A stretch of DNA of 64,000 bases, from NCBI GenBank assembly GCA_035765775.1, contig DASTWV010000059.1:1-64000 (forward strand), read 5' to 3'. Position numbers and translations under genes: made by a program. Shown in pieces: positions 50,786-60,209 of the stretch (position 1 is the stretch's first letter; each line of letters begins with the position of its first letter). The notes under the pieces were generated by a model. That model saw only the letters and a program-made list of their open reading frames with translations, was not told where the DNA came from and did not search any database. This stretch comes from Actinomycetota bacterium (lineage in GTDB: Bacteria > Actinomycetota > CADDZG01 > JAHWKV01 > JAOPZY01).

Positions 50786-51198
50786 ACGGTTGGCTGATCG
50801 ACAAATCGGCGTATACGCGCCTCCAGATCAGCCCCGATGCTCAGAACTGGGCGAACCGGATCCAACGCGGGCTGGTTCGCATATCGTCGGTCACCCGACT
50901 GGAGATCGGGTATTCCGCCCGGAGTGGCATTGAGCTGCGGGCGGACATCCGGATGCCCCCGCTTGCAGCCATGCCGACGGAGTATCAGACGCCGGCCGTC
51001 GAAGACCGAGCCATCGAGATCCAGCTCCTCATGGCCGATCGGGGGCTGCACCGAGCGGCGTCAGTACCCGATCTGATTGTCGCCGCCACTGCGGACGTCG
51101 TGGGCCTGACAGTTCTCCACTTGGACAAGGATTTCGACTTGATCGCTGAAGTCAGCGGTCAGGAGATGGAGCGTCTCCGGGTGGCGCCCATCCGGTAG
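50782..51198 (+). CDS. vapC: VapC-type PIN-domain toxin
   Basis: 138 residues, TTG start overlapping the antitoxin stop (TTGA). PIN-domain acidic residues are in place: Asp7 (WLIDKSAY), Glu41 (RLEIGYSAR), Asp97 (SVPDLIVAA) and Asp115/117 (HLDKDFD). VapC toxins are RNases that cut tRNA or rRNA; the target here is unknown. Confidence 0.9.
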   Translation: MNGWLIDKSAYTRLQISPDAQNWANRIQRGLVRISSVTRLEIGYSARSGIELRADIRMPPLAAMPTEYQTPAVEDRAIEIQLLMADRGLHRAASVPDLIVAATADVVGLTVLHLDKDFDLIAEVSGQEMERLRVAPIR

Positions 51199-51222
51199 TC
51201 CCCGGTTCTCGGGCCGGAGGTC

Positions 51223-51620
51223 CTACGCCCAGAACGCGTCCCTCGACTCGTCATCATCGGCGAGCAGCCGGAACTCCGTCGCCCTTGCCGTCGGGCAGAT
51301 GCCACACGTGCACCTGCCTGCCGCTCCAGGTGCGCCCGTCCGGGCGCAGGCCGCCCGCGGAGATGAGGACGGTGGCATGCGCATCGTTGGCAAGGAGGTC
51401 ATACACCTCCTCATGGAAGGTTCCTCCGCTCATCTCCCGGAGCCGGCGGAACACGCCGGGCGAATGCGGGCTCGGCGATGTAATCGCCGCTGAGCGGGTT
51501 GTGCCCCGGCATGTGCCAGACGATCTGGTCGTCGAGGATCTCCCCCACCGCCGCCAGGTCGCCTGCGGCAACCGCCGCCTATCCCCGGCGCAACAGCTCG
51601 ATGTTGGGACGTTCCGACAC
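51223..51620 (-). pseudogene. SnoaL-like (NTF2 fold) protein, broken by one stop and two frameshifts
   Basis: From GTG 51620 the reading goes SERPNIELLRRG, then TAG in place of a sense codon, AAVAAGDLAAVGEILDDQIVWHMPGHNPLSG-type sequence, a shift near 51450 to GVFRRLREMSGGTFHEEVYDLL and VHVWHLPDGK, and a second shift near 51285 to ATEFRLLADDDESRDAFWA. Together these make a typical SnoaL-like protein of about 130 residues. Sequencing errors could explain some of the lesions, but three in 400 bp argue for true decay. Confidence 0.7.
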
Positions 51621-51645
51621 GGCAGCCCCCTTCTGGAGCGGAGCC

Positions 51646-52107
51646 CTACTCCCCCAGCACCTTGATCACGAGGCGCTTGCGGCGCTGGCCGTCGAATTCA
51701 CAGTAGAAGACCTGCTGCCAGGGGCCGAGGTCCAGGCGCCCGGCAGTCACCGGCACGATCACCTGGTGGTGCATCAGCAGGTTCTTCAGGTGGGCATCGC
51801 CGTTGTCCTCACCCCCGGCGTGGTGGCGGTAGTCCCCCGGGTCGGGCAGGAGCGCCTCGGCGACCTCGTTGGCCGGCGGCTGCCAGCTGGGGGGCGCCAC
51901 CTTGTCCAGCCACTCGAGGACGTCTTTGTGCAGACCGGGCTCGTCGTCGTTGATCCACACCCCGGCGGTGATGTGCATGGCGGAGACCAGGACCATGCCC
52001 TCGGCGATGCCGGCCTCGTCCACCGCCTTCTGCACGTCGGCGGTGATCCGGACCAGCTCCCGGCGCCGGGGCGTCTGGAAGGTCATGTACACGGTGTGCG
52101 ACTTCAC
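51646..52107 (-). CDS. YjbQ/UPF0047 family protein (secondary thiamine-phosphate synthase-like)
   Basis: 153 residues from GTG 52107 ([18 protein letters not shown]). Conserved blocks are [81 protein letters not shown]. The fold is a trimer with a metal site made of conserved His. E. coli YjbQ has weak thiamine-phosphate synthase activity, but the real role is unclear. It lies 11 bp after the MFS gene on the same strand. Confidence 0.9.
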   Translation of the reverse strand: MKSHTVYMTFQTPRRRELVRITADVQKAVDEAGIAEGMVLVSAMHITAGVWINDDEPGLHKDVLEWLDKVAPPSWQPPANEVAEALLPDPGDYRHHAGGEDNGDAHLKNLLMHHQVIVPVTAGRLDLGPWQQVFYCEFDGQRRKRLVIKVLGE

Positions 52108-52118
52108 GGGGACCGACT

Positions 52119-53234
52119 TTACTGACTTTGCCGGAGGGCCTGCGGGCGACGCCGGAGCAGCACCGAGACCGCCAGGATGACCAGCGCCACCAGCACGACG
52201 CCGCCGAGCGCCCAGGCGGCGAACACGGCGATGACGCTCACCTCGTCCGCCATCCCGGCCACCGAGGTCACCGTCGCCCGGGCAGGGCCCTCGATGACGT
52301 CCTGCAGGCGGGCGTCGGCCAGCACGAGGACAAGGCGGTAGAGGAAGTAGAACGCCGCCACCCCGGCGAGCCCCCAGGCCACGTGCAGTACCCCAGCGGC
52401 GCCCAGGATCACAGCGCCAAGACCCAAGGGCCATGCCGCACCCCAGCGCTCAGGCGAGGCCCGGCCCGCCCACCAGGCGCCGACGGCACCCGCCAGCGGG
52501 ATGCCCAGCAGGGCAACGGGGATCGCCACCGTCGGGATGCCCCAGGCCCGGGCCAGCAGGGCGAAATACTCCTCGATGGCGTCCAGCCCGGCGAGGGCAG
52601 CCAGCACGATGACCGCCCGGCGCACATCGGGGCTCGCCCCCACCTCGCCCAGCCCCGCCCGCATGGTGGCGAGGAACTCACCCCCGAACTCACCCCCGGC
52701 CGCGTCACCCCGGGGCGCCTCGGGCAGCGTCAGGGCCAGCGCTGCCCAGGCCAGGCACATCCCGACCGACACCCACCCCACCAGGGCGAACCCCCCGGCG
52801 ACAAAAAGCGCCGTGGCCGCCCCGGCGGCGGGGATCTGGGCGAGCAGCTCGATGCCGGTCACCCGGCCCCGCACCCGGGCGTAGCGGTCGGCCGCCCCGG
52901 CGGCAGCGAGGCCGTCGTACAGGAGGGCCTGCAGCGACCCGGTCATCAGGGTGCCGGACACGCCCCACAGCACGAACCCGGTGGCGAAGCCGGCGTAGGA
53001 GGGCCGGACGATCCAGGTGCCGAAGGCGAGGGCCTGCCCGACCCCGGCCAGCGCCAGCGCGCCCCGGCGGGAGAAGCGGTCGGCCAGGACCCCGGTGGGC
53101 ACCTGGCAGGCGATGCCGCAGACCGACCAGATCACGAACAGCCCGGAGATGGCCGCCTGCGACAGCCCGGCGTGGGCGAACAGCAGGGCGTAGAGCGGGT
53201 AGAGCGGGATGACGTTGGAGATGAGGGCCCACAC
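52119..53234 (-). CDS. MFS transporter
   Basis: 371 residues with about ten to eleven hydrophobic helices. The loop 2-3 motif is [20 protein letters not shown], the signature of the major facilitator superfamily. GTG 53234 is the start and the protein is a little short for the family, so the first helix may start slightly upstream ([16 protein letters not shown]). The helices VLGVS... are separated by a basic loop near residue 175. The substrate is unknown. Confidence 0.85.
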   Translation of the reverse strand: MWALISNVIPLYPLYALLFAHAGLSQAAISGLFVIWSVCGIACQVPTGVLADRFSRRGALALAGVGQALAFGTWIVRPSYAGFATGFVLWGVSGTLMTGSLQALLYDGLAAAGAADRYARVRGRVTGIELLAQIPAAGAATALFVAGGFALVGWVSVGMCLAWAALALTLPEAPRGDAAGGEFGGEFLATMRAGLGEVGASPDVRRAVIVLAALAGLDAIEEYFALLARAWGIPTVAIPVALLGIPLAGAVGAWWAGRASPERWGAAWPLGLGAVILGAAGVLHVAWGLAGVAAFYFLYRLVLVLADARLQDVIEGPARATVTSVAGMADEVSVIAVFAAWALGGVVLVALVILAVSVLLRRRPQALRQSQ

Positions 53235-53376
53235 CAGCAGACGCCGCTCGAGCCGGCGGGCAGGCTCAGCCGAAACGCCGTGGCGGCGTCAACGTCGGTG
53301 CATGGAAGAAGGATACCGCTGGCTGATGCAGCCCCTCGACAACCAGAACGGACCGTCTGCGCCACTGCATCCTCCG

Positions 53377-53793
53377 ATGGAATTTGATCCCGACGACATT
53401 CGGACCTTCGCCCACCGGGACCGCTCGGCGGTGCAGGAGCTGAAGTCTCGCTACTGGCGGGACTTCACCGAACAGCGCGGCGCGGTGGCCGCAGTCCGGA
53501 TCGCCGATGGCCTGGGGTGCCAGTTCCAGGCTCCACCCGGACTGGCCGACGCCCGAGGATCGCGAGGCCGACCTAGCAGTGCACATCCGGGTGGGTGAAG
53601 GCCTCCGGCAAGTCAGGCCGGGACATGACGGATGAGGCCATCGTGGTTCTCTCACCCGGGCCTTCGAGCGCAACGGGATCCGCCGACGTGGGCGCCCCCC
53701 TGACATGGACCTCAATCGGGGTCCGCCGGCTGCTGTAGACCCTCGAGGAGGCGTTGGACCGCAGCGACCTCCTGCCCCACCGTCGGGGCGAAT
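53377..53793 (+). pseudogene. Decayed pair: short conserved ORF and start of a nucleotidyltransferase-like ORF
   Basis: From ATG 53377 the frame reads MEFDPDDIRTFAHRDRSAVQEL then, after a frameshift near 53530, LHPDWPTPEDREADLAVHIR and stops at 53635. A second ORF from ATG 53625 (MTDEAIVVL) shifts into TRAFERNGIR and is then broken and truncated. The pair resembles a short actinobacterial protein usually followed by a nucleotidyltransferase-fold protein, but that recollection is from memory and not checked. The surrounding 53235-53804 holds nothing else. Confidence 0.45.
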
Positions 53794-53804
53794 AGCAAGG
53801 CCCC

Positions 53805-54440
53805 TCAGTCGCTGAACATCCCCACGATCGGTTTGTTCAGGTGGATGGCGCCCGCCGAGCCGTGGAAGCCGGCGTCGCCGTAGGAGAACAAGCCGCCGTC
53901 CGACGCCACTTCCCAGTACCCCTTGCCGTCAGGGGTGGTGGACAGGCCCACAATCGGCTGGTTCAGGTGGACGGCACCCGCCGAGCCGAAGAAGCCGGCG
54001 TCGCCGTAGGAGAACAGGCCCCCATCCGAGGCCACCTCCCAGTAGCCCTGCCCGTCCGGAGCCACGGCCATGCCCACGATCGGCTGGTTGAGGTGCACCG
54101 CGCCCGCCGAACCGAAGAAGCCGGCGTCACCGTAGGAGAACAGGCCGCCGTCGGAGGCCACCTCCCAGTAGCCCTTGCCGTCGGGCGTCGCGGCCATGCC
54201 CACGATCGGCTTGTTCAAATGGATGGCCCCTGCCGAGCCGAAGAAGCCGGCGTCGCCGTAGGAGAACAGGCCGCCGTCGGAGGCCACCTCCCAGTAGCCC
54301 TTGCCGTCCGGGGTCGCCACCATGCCCACGATCGGTTGGTTGAGATGGATGGCCCCTGCCGAGCCGAAGAAGCCGGCATCGCCGTAGGAGAACAGGCCGC
54401 CGTCGGAGGCCACCTCCCAGTAGCCGTCCCCGGTGCGCTG
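53805..54440 (-). repeat. Five near-identical 126-bp coding repeats at the C-terminus of the S53 peptidase
   Basis: Each unit encodes 42 residues, the core being GYWEVASDGGLFSYGDAGFF followed by GSAGAIHLNQPIVGM. Neighbouring copies differ only by Q/K, I/V and a few bases, so the array is recent or kept uniform by recombination. The Trp/Tyr/Gly-rich repeats occur at the C-termini of exported actinobacterial proteins and may bind the cell wall or a surface. Confidence 0.85.
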
Positions 54441-57400
54441 CGGCCCGGGCACCACGATCACGATGGTGAGGCTGGGCGTCGTCACCCCGGCCCCGACCGC
54501 ATTGGCGGCCTTCACGGTGAAGCTGAAGGCCCCCGCCGCCGAGGGTGTCCCGCTCAGGGCGCCGCTGGACGCCAGCGCCAGCCCGGGCGGGAGCTGGCCG
54601 GATGCCAGCGAGAAGGTGGGCGCCGGGTAGCCGCTGGCAGTAAACGTATACGTGTACTGCGCCCCCACCACCCACACCGGCTGCGGGGTGTCGGCGGTGA
54701 ACGCCGGGGCCTGGCCGACCGTGATGGCGAGCGTCGGGGTGGCTGCCGACCCGCTCGGGTTCGTCGCCGCCACCACGAAGCTGTACTGCCCGCCGGCGGT
54801 CGGCGTGCCGGACAGCACGCCCATGGTCGCATCGAGTGCGAGCCCGGGGGGCAGCTGGCCGGACTGGACGGCGTAGGTGGGCGCCGGGGAGCCGCCGGCG
54901 GCAAAGGTGTAGGCGTAGGCCGTCCCCACAGTCGCGGTGACCGGGGGGGAGTCGGCGGTGAAGGCGGGGGCGTTGGTGACCATGATCGTGAGGCTGGGCG
55001 AGGTGGCGCTGCCCACCGTGTTGGTGGCCAAAACGGTGAACGTGAAGGACCCGGCGGTGTTCGGGGCGCCGGAGAGCACCCCGGCCGCGCTGAGGCTGAT
55101 CCCCGGAGGCAGGGAGCCGCCCGCCACCGAGAAGGTGGGGGCCGGGAACCCGCTGGCGGCGAAGGTGTAGGAGTACGCGGTCTGGATGGTTGCCGGCGAC
55201 GGGGGCGTGTCGGCCGTGAACGCGGGGGCCTGGGTGACCGTCATCGTGATCACCGGGGTCACCGCCGTCCCGAAGCTGTTCGTGGCGGCCACCGTGAAGC
55301 CGAAGGCGCCGCCCGTCGTCGGCGTGCCGGACAGCGCGCCCGACGAGGCCAGGCTGAGCCCGGTGGGCAGGGTGCCGCCCGCCAGCGCAAAGGACGGGGC
55401 AGGCGATCCGGCGGCGGTGAAGGAGTAACTGACCGCGGTCCCCGCCGGGGTGGTTGCCGGCGGGGTGTCGGCGGTGAATGCCGGGGCCTGGCCGATGGTC
55501 ATCGAGATCGACGGCGTGGTCGCGGTCCCGCTCGAGTTGGTGGCCGCCACGGTGAAGGTGAACAGCCCGGCCGCCGTCGGCGTGCCCGACAGGACGCCCG
55601 AGGCGTTCAGGCTGAGCCCGGTGGGCAGGGTGCCGCTCGCCAGCGAGTACGTGGGCGCCGGGTTGCCGGCGGCGACGAAGGTGTAGCTGAACGCCGTGCT
55701 GACCGTCACCGTCGGCGGCGGGGTGTCGGCGGTGAATGCCGGGGCGTTGGCGATGGTGATGGTATGGCTGGCCGACACCGCCGTGCTCCCGACCCCGTTG
55801 GAGGCGGCCACGGTGAAGGTGAAGCTGCCCAGGGAGGTCGGGATGCCGGACAGCGTCCCCCCGCTGGTAAGGCTGAGCCCGGGCGGGAGCTGGCCGGCGT
55901 TGACGACGAAGGTGGGCGCCGGGTACCCACTGGCAGCGAAGGTGTACGAGTAGGCGGAGTTCATCGCCCCCGACGCCGGCGGCGAGTCGGCGGTGAAGGC
56001 GGGGGCCTGGCTGACCGTGATCGTGAGGGTGCCACCGGTGGCGGTGCCGGCCGAGTTGGTGGCTGCCACGGTGAAGCTGAACGGCCCCCCGGCGGTGGGG
56101 GTGCCGGACAGAACACCGGCGGCGGTGAGGACCAGCCCGGGCGGCAGGGACCCGGTGGCCACCGAGAAGGCGGGGGCGGGGAATCCGCTCGCCGTGAACG
56201 TGTAGGAGTAGGCGGTCCCGGCAGTGGCGCTGGAGGGCGGTGATGCGGCGGTGAGGGCCGGGGCCTGGGCGATGGTCACCGGCAGGGAGGGGCTGGTCAC
56301 CTGCCCGGCGCTGTTGGACGCCGAGACCGCAAAGGAGTACTGGCCACCGGTCGTGGGCGTGCCGGACAGGACGCCGGTGGTGGCGTTGAGGCCCAGGCCG
56401 GGCGGCAGGGACCCGGTGGCCACCGAGAAGGTGGGCGCCGGCGACCCGCTCGCCGTGAACGTATAGGTGTACGGGGTGCCGACGGTCCCGCCCGGCGGCG
56501 AGTCGGCGGTGAAGGCCGGACCCTTGGTCACCTGAATGGTGAGCGAGGGCGTCGTCGCCGTGGCGACCGAGTTCGTCGCCTTCACCGTGAAGGTGAACGA
56601 CCCGCCCGTCGTCGGGGTACCCGAGAGGACGCCGCCCGGGCTGAGCGACAGGCCGGTCGGCAGCGACCCGGTGTTGAGCGCGAACGTCGGCGCCGGGAAC
56701 CCGGAGGCGGTGAAGGTGTAGCTGTAGGGCGCCCCGGCGCTGGCGTTGGGCGGGGAGTCGGCCGTGAAGGCGGGGGCCTGGTTGACCGTGATGCCCAGCG
56801 ACGGCGTCGTCGCCGAGCCCGCCGAGTTGGAGGCCTTGACGACGAAGCTGTAGGTGCCGCCGGTGGTCGGGGTGCCGGACAGCACCCCGGTGGCGTTGAG
56901 CGTCAGGCCGGGCGGCAGCGTCCCGCTGGTGAGCGAGAACGTCGGCGCCGGGCTGCCGCTGGCGGTGAAGCTGTACGAGTACGCCGTCCCGGCGCTCGCC
57001 GGCGTCGTCGGGGTGTCGGCGGTGAAGACCGGGGGGGCGGGGGGACACAGGTCGGGGACCAGGGTCCCGGCGATCGGGGAGCCCAGGCCGGTGGCCAGGT
57101 CGAAGGCGGTGGTGGCCGGGTAGTCGGTGCCATGGCTGCCGACATAGGCGATGTTGCCCGAGGTGACATCGTTGAACGCGCCCCCGGCGGCGGAGGCCCG
57201 GTAGAGGGCGGCGTTCACCGCGCCCAGCGTGGTGCCACAGCTCTCGTTGGCCAGGGCGATCACCGTCGCCCACAGCGGGGCGGCGGCGCTGGTGCCGCCG
57301 AGCGACGACCACCCCGACGGGATCCCCGAGTCGGTGCCGGTGTAGTAGATGACGTAGCCCTCGAAGGGGTCGCTCGAGGCCGAGACATCGGGGATCTCCC

Positions 57401-58856
57401 GGCAGAAGGACCCCGACACCGCCCCGCACGGGGAGCCGCTCGAGAAACCGTTGATCACGCCCGTGCCGGTCTGCCAGCTCGGCATGGTCCACAGGGTCGA
57501 GATACCGCCGCCGCCGGCGCCGGACTGGGTGTGGGACTCGTTGTACGCCGCCTCGGTGGGTGCCGGGCCGATGGCGGTCAGCTTGGTCCCGCCCACCGCG
57601 GTCACGTTGATCTGCGATGCCGGGTCGGAGACCGCCAGGCTGGTGTCGGGGGTGGCGGCGTTGGGGTCGTAGCAGGCCTCGGCCCCCTGATCGCCGGTGG
57701 CGGACAGCACGGTCTGGCCCTGCAAAGCCGCCTCGCTGAAGAGCGTGGCCTCGGCGCTGGTCAGGCTCATGGAGCCGCCCTGCCCCGCCAGGGACTCGCA
57801 CAGGCCCCAGCTGGTGGAGACCACCTTGGAGGTGTCGTCGCTGACGATCTTCGAATACACGTTGTAGATCCCCTGCCCGGTGTTCACCCCTTCGTAGACC
57901 TTGATCGCCGCCTGGGGGGCCAGGCCGATGACGTCCTCGATGTCGAGCGTGGACTCGACGGTGCCCGGCGAGCTGCCCGACCCCCCGTCCACCTGGGTGA
58001 CCGAGATCGAGGTGGCGGTGCCGAAGCAGGTCTGGAAGGTGCTGATGTCGGTGTTCGAGAAACCGGCCAGCTCGAACAGGGCGATGCTCTGGCCGGCGCC
58101 CAGGTCGTTGCTGGCGTACAGGCTGCCCAGCCCGTAGGCGCTGGCCAGCTGGGCGGGGACGAAGGCGCCGGCCTGCCCGGCGGCCGTCGTGGCCGCGCTG
58201 CACGCCTGGGGGCCGGCGGCGGCCGGGGTGAGGATGGCCGCGGGGCTGGCCGGGGCCCTCGCCTTCTGGGCCGGGGCCCACTGCGGGGTGGCCTGCGCCA
58301 GGGTGTCGAGGCCCAGGACGGCGCTGATGGCCGGGGCGACCGACACCGGGATTTGGGGCGGGGCGGTGTTCACGTAGGCGGACCGCCCGGTGCGCAGCCG
58401 GGCGGCCCGCTCGTGCGGGGCGAGGGCCGCCTCGACCGTGGAGGCCGGGGCGTCGATGGCGAGCGACAGGTGGTTGGCGGCCACCCGGGCCCCAGTCAGG
58501 CCCTGGGCCTGGAGGGCGTCGGTGACCTGGGCGATCGTCGCTGGGGAGGCGCCGAACTGCTGGGCGAACTGGACGGGCGTCAGGTAGTGGCCATACCGCG
58601 GACTGCCGGGCGTGGAGACCGCCTGGACCTCGGCGGCCAGCGCCCCCGGGTTGCTCGGCTGCAGGACAAAGGTGAGGTGCACCGGCGTCGATCCGGGGAG
58701 GGCCGCGCCCAGGCTGGCCCCGGCGGGCAGGGCCGGCGGGGTACCGAACGGGGTCTGGGCCTGGGCCGGTGGTCCGGCGGATACAACCAGTGTCGCCGCC
58801 AGGAGCGCTGCGACGCCGGCCGCCCCGAGGCGAGCTCTCAAGGAAGTGCTGTGCAT
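53805..58856 (-). CDS. Secreted S53 (sedolisin/kumamolisin-like) peptidase with Ig-like and C-terminal repeats
   Basis: 1683 residues from ATG 58856. A signal peptide (residues 1-34, ending PPAQA/Q) precedes a pro-kumamolisin activation domain (about 45-185). The catalytic domain has Glu301 and Asp305 (ESTLDIED), the oxyanion Asp in TGDQGA (389) and Ser523 in GGTSAAAP, the sedolisin Glu-Asp-Ser set. A calcium site follows (FDLATGLGSP). Ten He_PIG-type Ig repeats of about 85 residues, most beginning with an AFTAD[ST]PP block, come next. Five 42-residue repeats then end the protein. Such large exported peptidases degrade proteins outside the cell. It is transcribed divergently from the 185-residue lipoprotein gene. 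Confidence 0.93.
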   Translation of the reverse strand: MHSTSLRARLGAAGVAALLAATLVVSAGPPAQAQTPFGTPPALPAGASLGAALPGSTPVHLTFVLQPSNPGALAAEVQAVSTPGSPRYGHYLTPVQFAQQFGASPATIAQVTDALQAQGLTGARVAANHLSLAIDAPASTVEAALAPHERAARLRTGRSAYVNTAPPQIPVSVAPAISAVLGLDTLAQATPQWAPAQKARAPASPAAILTPAAAGPQACSAATTAAGQAGAFVPAQLASAYGLGSLYASNDLGAGQSIALFELAGFSNTDISTFQTCFGTATSISVTQVDGGSGSSPGTVESTLDIEDVIGLAPQAAIKVYEGVNTGQGIYNVYSKIVSDDTSKVVSTSWGLCESLAGQGGSMSLTSAEATLFSEAALQGQTVLSATGDQGAEACYDPNAATPDTSLAVSDPASQINVTAVGGTKLTAIGPAPTEAAYNESHTQSGAGGGGISTLWTMPSWQTGTGVINGFSSGSPCGAVSGSFCREIPDVSASSDPFEGYVIYYTGTDSGIPSGWSSLGGTSAAAPLWATVIALANESCGTTLGAVNAALYRASAAGGAFNDVTSGNIAYVGSHGTDYPATTAFDLATGLGSPIAGTLVPDLCPPAPPVFTADTPTTPASAGTAYSYSFTASGSPAPTFSLTSGTLPPGLTLNATGVLSGTPTTGGTYSFVVKASNSAGSATTPSLGITVNQAPAFTADSPPNASAGAPYSYTFTASGFPAPTFALNTGSLPTGLSLSPGGVLSGTPTTGGSFTFTVKATNSVATATTPSLTIQVTKGPAFTADSPPGGTVGTPYTYTFTASGSPAPTFSVATGSLPPGLGLNATTGVLSGTPTTGGQYSFAVSASNSAGQVTSPSLPVTIAQAPALTAASPPSSATAGTAYSYTFTASGFPAPAFSVATGSLPPGLVLTAAGVLSGTPTAGGPFSFTVAATNSAGTATGGTLTITVSQAPAFTADSPPASGAMNSAYSYTFAASGYPAPTFVVNAGQLPPGLSLTSGGTLSGIPTSLGSFTFTVAASNGVGSTAVSASHTITIANAPAFTADTPPPTVTVSTAFSYTFVAAGNPAPTYSLASGTLPTGLSLNASGVLSGTPTAAGLFTFTVAATNSSGTATTPSISMTIGQAPAFTADTPPATTPAGTAVSYSFTAAGSPAPSFALAGGTLPTGLSLASSGALSGTPTTGGAFGFTVAATNSFGTAVTPVITMTVTQAPAFTADTPPSPATIQTAYSYTFAASGFPAPTFSVAGGSLPPGISLSAAGVLSGAPNTAGSFTFTVLATNTVGSATSPSLTIMVTNAPAFTADSPPVTATVGTAYAYTFAAGGSPAPTYAVQSGQLPPGLALDATMGVLSGTPTAGGQYSFVVAATNPSGSAATPTLAITVGQAPAFTADTPQPVWVVGAQYTYTFTASGYPAPTFSLASGQLPPGLALASSGALSGTPSAAGAFSFTVKAANAVGAGVTTPSLTIVIVVPGPQRTGDGYWEVASDGGLFSYGDAGFFGSAGAIHLNQPIVGMVATPDGKGYWEVASDGGLFSYGDAGFFGSAGAIHLNKPIVGMAATPDGKGYWEVASDGGLFSYGDAGFFGSAGAVHLNQPIVGMAVAPDGQGYWEVASDGGLFSYGDAGFFGSAGAVHLNQPIVGLSTTPDGKGYWEVASDGGLFSYGDAGFHGSAGAIHLNKPIVGMFSD
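54441..57040 (-). repeat. Ten He_PIG-type Ig-like coding repeats
   Basis: About 255-bp units encode domains with the pattern AFTAD[ST]PP, then YSYTFTASG.PAPTF, GSLPPGLSL and GVLSGTPTTGG. Units are diverged from each other more than the 42-residue repeats and likely act as a spacer between the enzyme and the C-terminal array. Confidence 0.85.
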
Positions 58857-58990
58857 CAAAATCCCGACTGTAGCCCAACTACGCCTTCAGGACAGGCGTT
58901 AGGGAAGCTCCATCGAAGGTACCATTGACCGGAGCGGAACGCCGGGATTCACCTGGTTGCGGGTGGCCCGAGGGTCCGGGGAGGCCATCG

Positions 58991-59548
58991 ATGACGCGGT
59001 GGAAGGCAGCATGCGGCCTCGTATCGGCGGCAATCCTTGCGGCCGGCTGCGGGCATGCCGCGGTGCGGCCGGGCGGGCCCGCCGTTGGGCCGCCCACGGC
59101 CCCGGCTCCGTCCAGCCCGGCCCCGTCGCCGAGTGCCCCGGCGGTGACGATCCCCAGCCCTGCCCTGCCGCCCCCATCGCCGTCGGTCGGCGTGCATTCC
59201 TCCCCGGCGGCCACCCGCAGCCCGTCCCCAACCCCGGTGGCCTCGCCCGTTTCGGTCATCCAGCAGTCCGACAGCGGGAAGACCTTCACCGTGAAGGTCG
59301 GGACCTCGGCCCAGCTCCAGCTGCCCGAGACCATGCACTGGAGCCCGCCCCAGGTGGACACCCCGGCGGTCTCCGTGACGCCGGTGACCTTCCTCCGGGA
59401 CCCGGGCTACCTGGCCTGGACCGTGCGGGCGGTGGCGGCCGGGCAGGCGAGGATCACCTCGGCCGGCTCCCCGAACTGCTCCCCGGGCATGGCGTGCCCG
59501 ATGTACGTCATCGAGTTCCGGGTCACGATCCAGGTGTCCCCCGCATAG
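58991..59548 (+). CDS. Secreted lipoprotein with Ser/Pro-rich linker and Ig-like/inhibitor-like domain
   Basis: 185 residues from ATG 58991 (GGGGAGG upstream). The lipobox is LAAGC (Cys20). Residues 25-90 are Pro/Ser/Ala-rich. The C-terminal domain begins GKTFTVKVGTSAQLQLPE and ends ITSAGSPNCSPGMACPM, then EFRVTIQV, with two cysteines. The layout recalls chagasin-like (I42) protease inhibitors or bacterial Ig-like domains, but the diagnostic NPTTGY is missing. It is divergent from the S53 peptidase gene with 134 bp between starts. Confidence 0.8.
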   Translation: MTRWKAACGLVSAAILAAGCGHAAVRPGGPAVGPPTAPAPSSPAPSPSAPAVTIPSPALPPPSPSVGVHSSPAATRSPSPTPVASPVSVIQQSDSGKTFTVKVGTSAQLQLPETMHWSPPQVDTPAVSVTPVTFLRDPGYLAWTVRAVAAGQARITSAGSPNCSPGMACPMYVIEFRVTIQVSPA

Positions 59549-60170
59549 CGGCGGGCAGGAGGAGTGCCGCTCCGGCCGCGATCTGGGCGAGGAGGCGGAT
59601 GTGACGGAGTTCGGACAGCCGGAAGCGGGGCCCCCGCTCCCGGCCGAGCAGCAGGCCGGCGGACGCCCCGAGCGGGGCGGAGGCCACCTCCAGGCCGGTG
59701 TCGCTGCGCCACGGCCCCCGGTCCGGGTTCACCCAGGCGGCGGGCAGCCGGGCGAGCGTAGGAGCCCCGATGCTGGCCGCCAGCGTGCGGGGTGGGTCTT
59801 CGGTCCGGTCGAAGGCGATGGCCCAGGAGGCACCGAGGGCGTCGGGCAGGTCCTCGACCAGGTGGGCGACCGCCTCGGCCCCGGCATCGGCCAGGCGGGC
59901 GGCCAGCTCCAGCGGCTCGAGGACGTGGCGGAAGGCCTCGAGCGGGCGCACGTACTCGACCGCGAAGCCGGGCACCTCCTCCCCCGCCCGCCGGAGGGCC
60001 TCCTGCATGCCGTCGGGGGCCTCGACCCGCAGATCGTCCACCGCCACCCCGTCCTCGCTGTCGATGACGTCGAGGGTCAAGATGTTCACCCCGCCCTTGC
60101 CGAACGCCGAGGCGACCCGGCCCAGCGACCCCGGCACGTCGGGGAGCGAGATCCGCAGGACGAAGATCAC
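59523..60170 (-). CDS. ACT-domain protein
   Basis: 215 residues from GTG 60170, eight bases after GGAGG; GTG 60179 is in frame but touches the ribosome binding site. Residues 2-75 form an ACT domain (VLRISLPDVPGSLGRVASAFGKGGVNIL, then GVAVDDLRVEAP). The rest is Ala/Leu-rich and ends in a GLLLGRERGPRFR-type segment without known motif. ACT domains bind amino acids and regulate enzymes. It overlaps the convergent lipoprotein gene by 26 bp. Confidence 0.8.
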   Translation of the reverse strand: MIFVLRISLPDVPGSLGRVASAFGKGGVNILTLDVIDSEDGVAVDDLRVEAPDGMQEALRRAGEEVPGFAVEYVRPLEAFRHVLEPLELAARLADAGAEAVAHLVEDLPDALGASWAIAFDRTEDPPRTLAASIGAPTLARLPAAWVNPDRGPWRSDTGLEVASAPLGASAGLLLGRERGPRFRLSELRHIRLLAQIAAGAALLLPAAMRGTPGS

Positions 60171-60209
60171 GGCGCCCACCTCCTTGATCGGAATGGTAGG
60201 CCCCGTACG

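Noticed and set aside
53805-57040. Regularly spaced repeats that could suggest a CRISPR-like or other array
   Set aside because: The repeats are in frame, encode protein domains and have no unique spacers between short direct repeats.
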